Shown here piece by piece: positions 50,702-50,750 of a stretch of 50,750 bases of DNA. The notes beneath the pieces were generated by a model, which was not told the DNA's origin, ran no database searches, and was given only the letters and a program-made list of their open reading frames with translations. The position numbers and the translations under genes were made by a program. Origin of the DNA: Actinokineospora inagensis DSM 44258 (GTDB taxonomy: Bacteria; Actinomycetota; Actinomycetes; Mycobacteriales; Pseudonocardiaceae); assembly GCF_000482865.1 (NCBI RefSeq), contig NZ_AXWW01000017.1, positions 1 through 50,750 of the forward strand, in the 5' to 3' direction. Positions within the stretch are counted from its first letter, which is position 1. Each line of letters opens with the position of its first letter.

Positions 50702-50750
50702 TCCCCGCGTAGGCCCTCATGCCCCGAGACTGTCGGTGGGCTCGTCTAGG

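Overview
The window is a 50.75 kb piece of a very GC-rich actinobacterial chromosome. GTG starts are common, genes often overlap by GTGA, ATGA or TGATG, and there is an IdeR/DmdR-type iron box and an XRE+DUF397 regulator pair. Together these suggest a filamentous actinomycete, most likely Pseudonocardiaceae-like; this is inferred from gene style, not from a marker gene. No rRNA, tRNA, IS element, prophage or CRISPR array was recognised.

Layout: 1-440 is a non-coding tandem array. 441-5786 holds a fatty-acid beta-oxidation pair (trifunctional FadB-like protein and thiolase) divergent from a protein made of two fused TetR repressors, then soxR with a SoxR-type box. 6249-9988 (minus) is hisDCB followed by two translationally coupled small membrane proteins. 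10082-12376 is an orphan solute-binding lipoprotein divergent from a nitrilase-family hydrolase. 12573-14467 has an XRE/DUF397 pair and a secreted protein. 14469-23586 (minus) is an acyl-CoA carboxylase module (TetR, two acyl-CoA dehydrogenases, carboxylase alpha and beta, AtuA-like DUF1446, TIGR03084). Its two operon promoters carry the same 18-bp palindrome, so it is probably one regulon of the local TetR.

24194-29995 (minus) is a four-gene NIS-siderophore operon behind an iron box: PLP decarboxylase, N-hydroxylase, IucA/IucC synthetase, and a glutamine-synthetase-like ligase instead of the usual acyltransferase. This is the most interesting metabolic proposal in the window. 30085-38492 has an F420-type oxidoreductase, an S9 peptidase, a short HtrA-like protease without PDZ, a GntR regulator, trpBA and a TetR. 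38626-43682 (plus) has a secreted phosphoesterase with a possible PHO box, an MFS/beta-propeller pair and ornithine aminotransferase. 44279-50278 has a LysR fragment, an ABC-F ATPase, a PAP2 phosphatase, ZapE, a RibD-like reductase and a LigC-type DNA ligase.

The non-coding DNA is unusually structured. I see (i) a 76-79 bp tandem repeat with single copies elsewhere; (ii) a ~150-nt long hairpin present twice, whose arms differ between copies but with compensating changes; (iii) a ~65 bp GC-rich repeat present twice, each followed at 14-15 nt by two DnaA-box-like 9-mers whose starts are 19 bp apart, a spacing also seen at a third place. These look like dispersed intergenic element families. Site positions read by eye may be off by a base.
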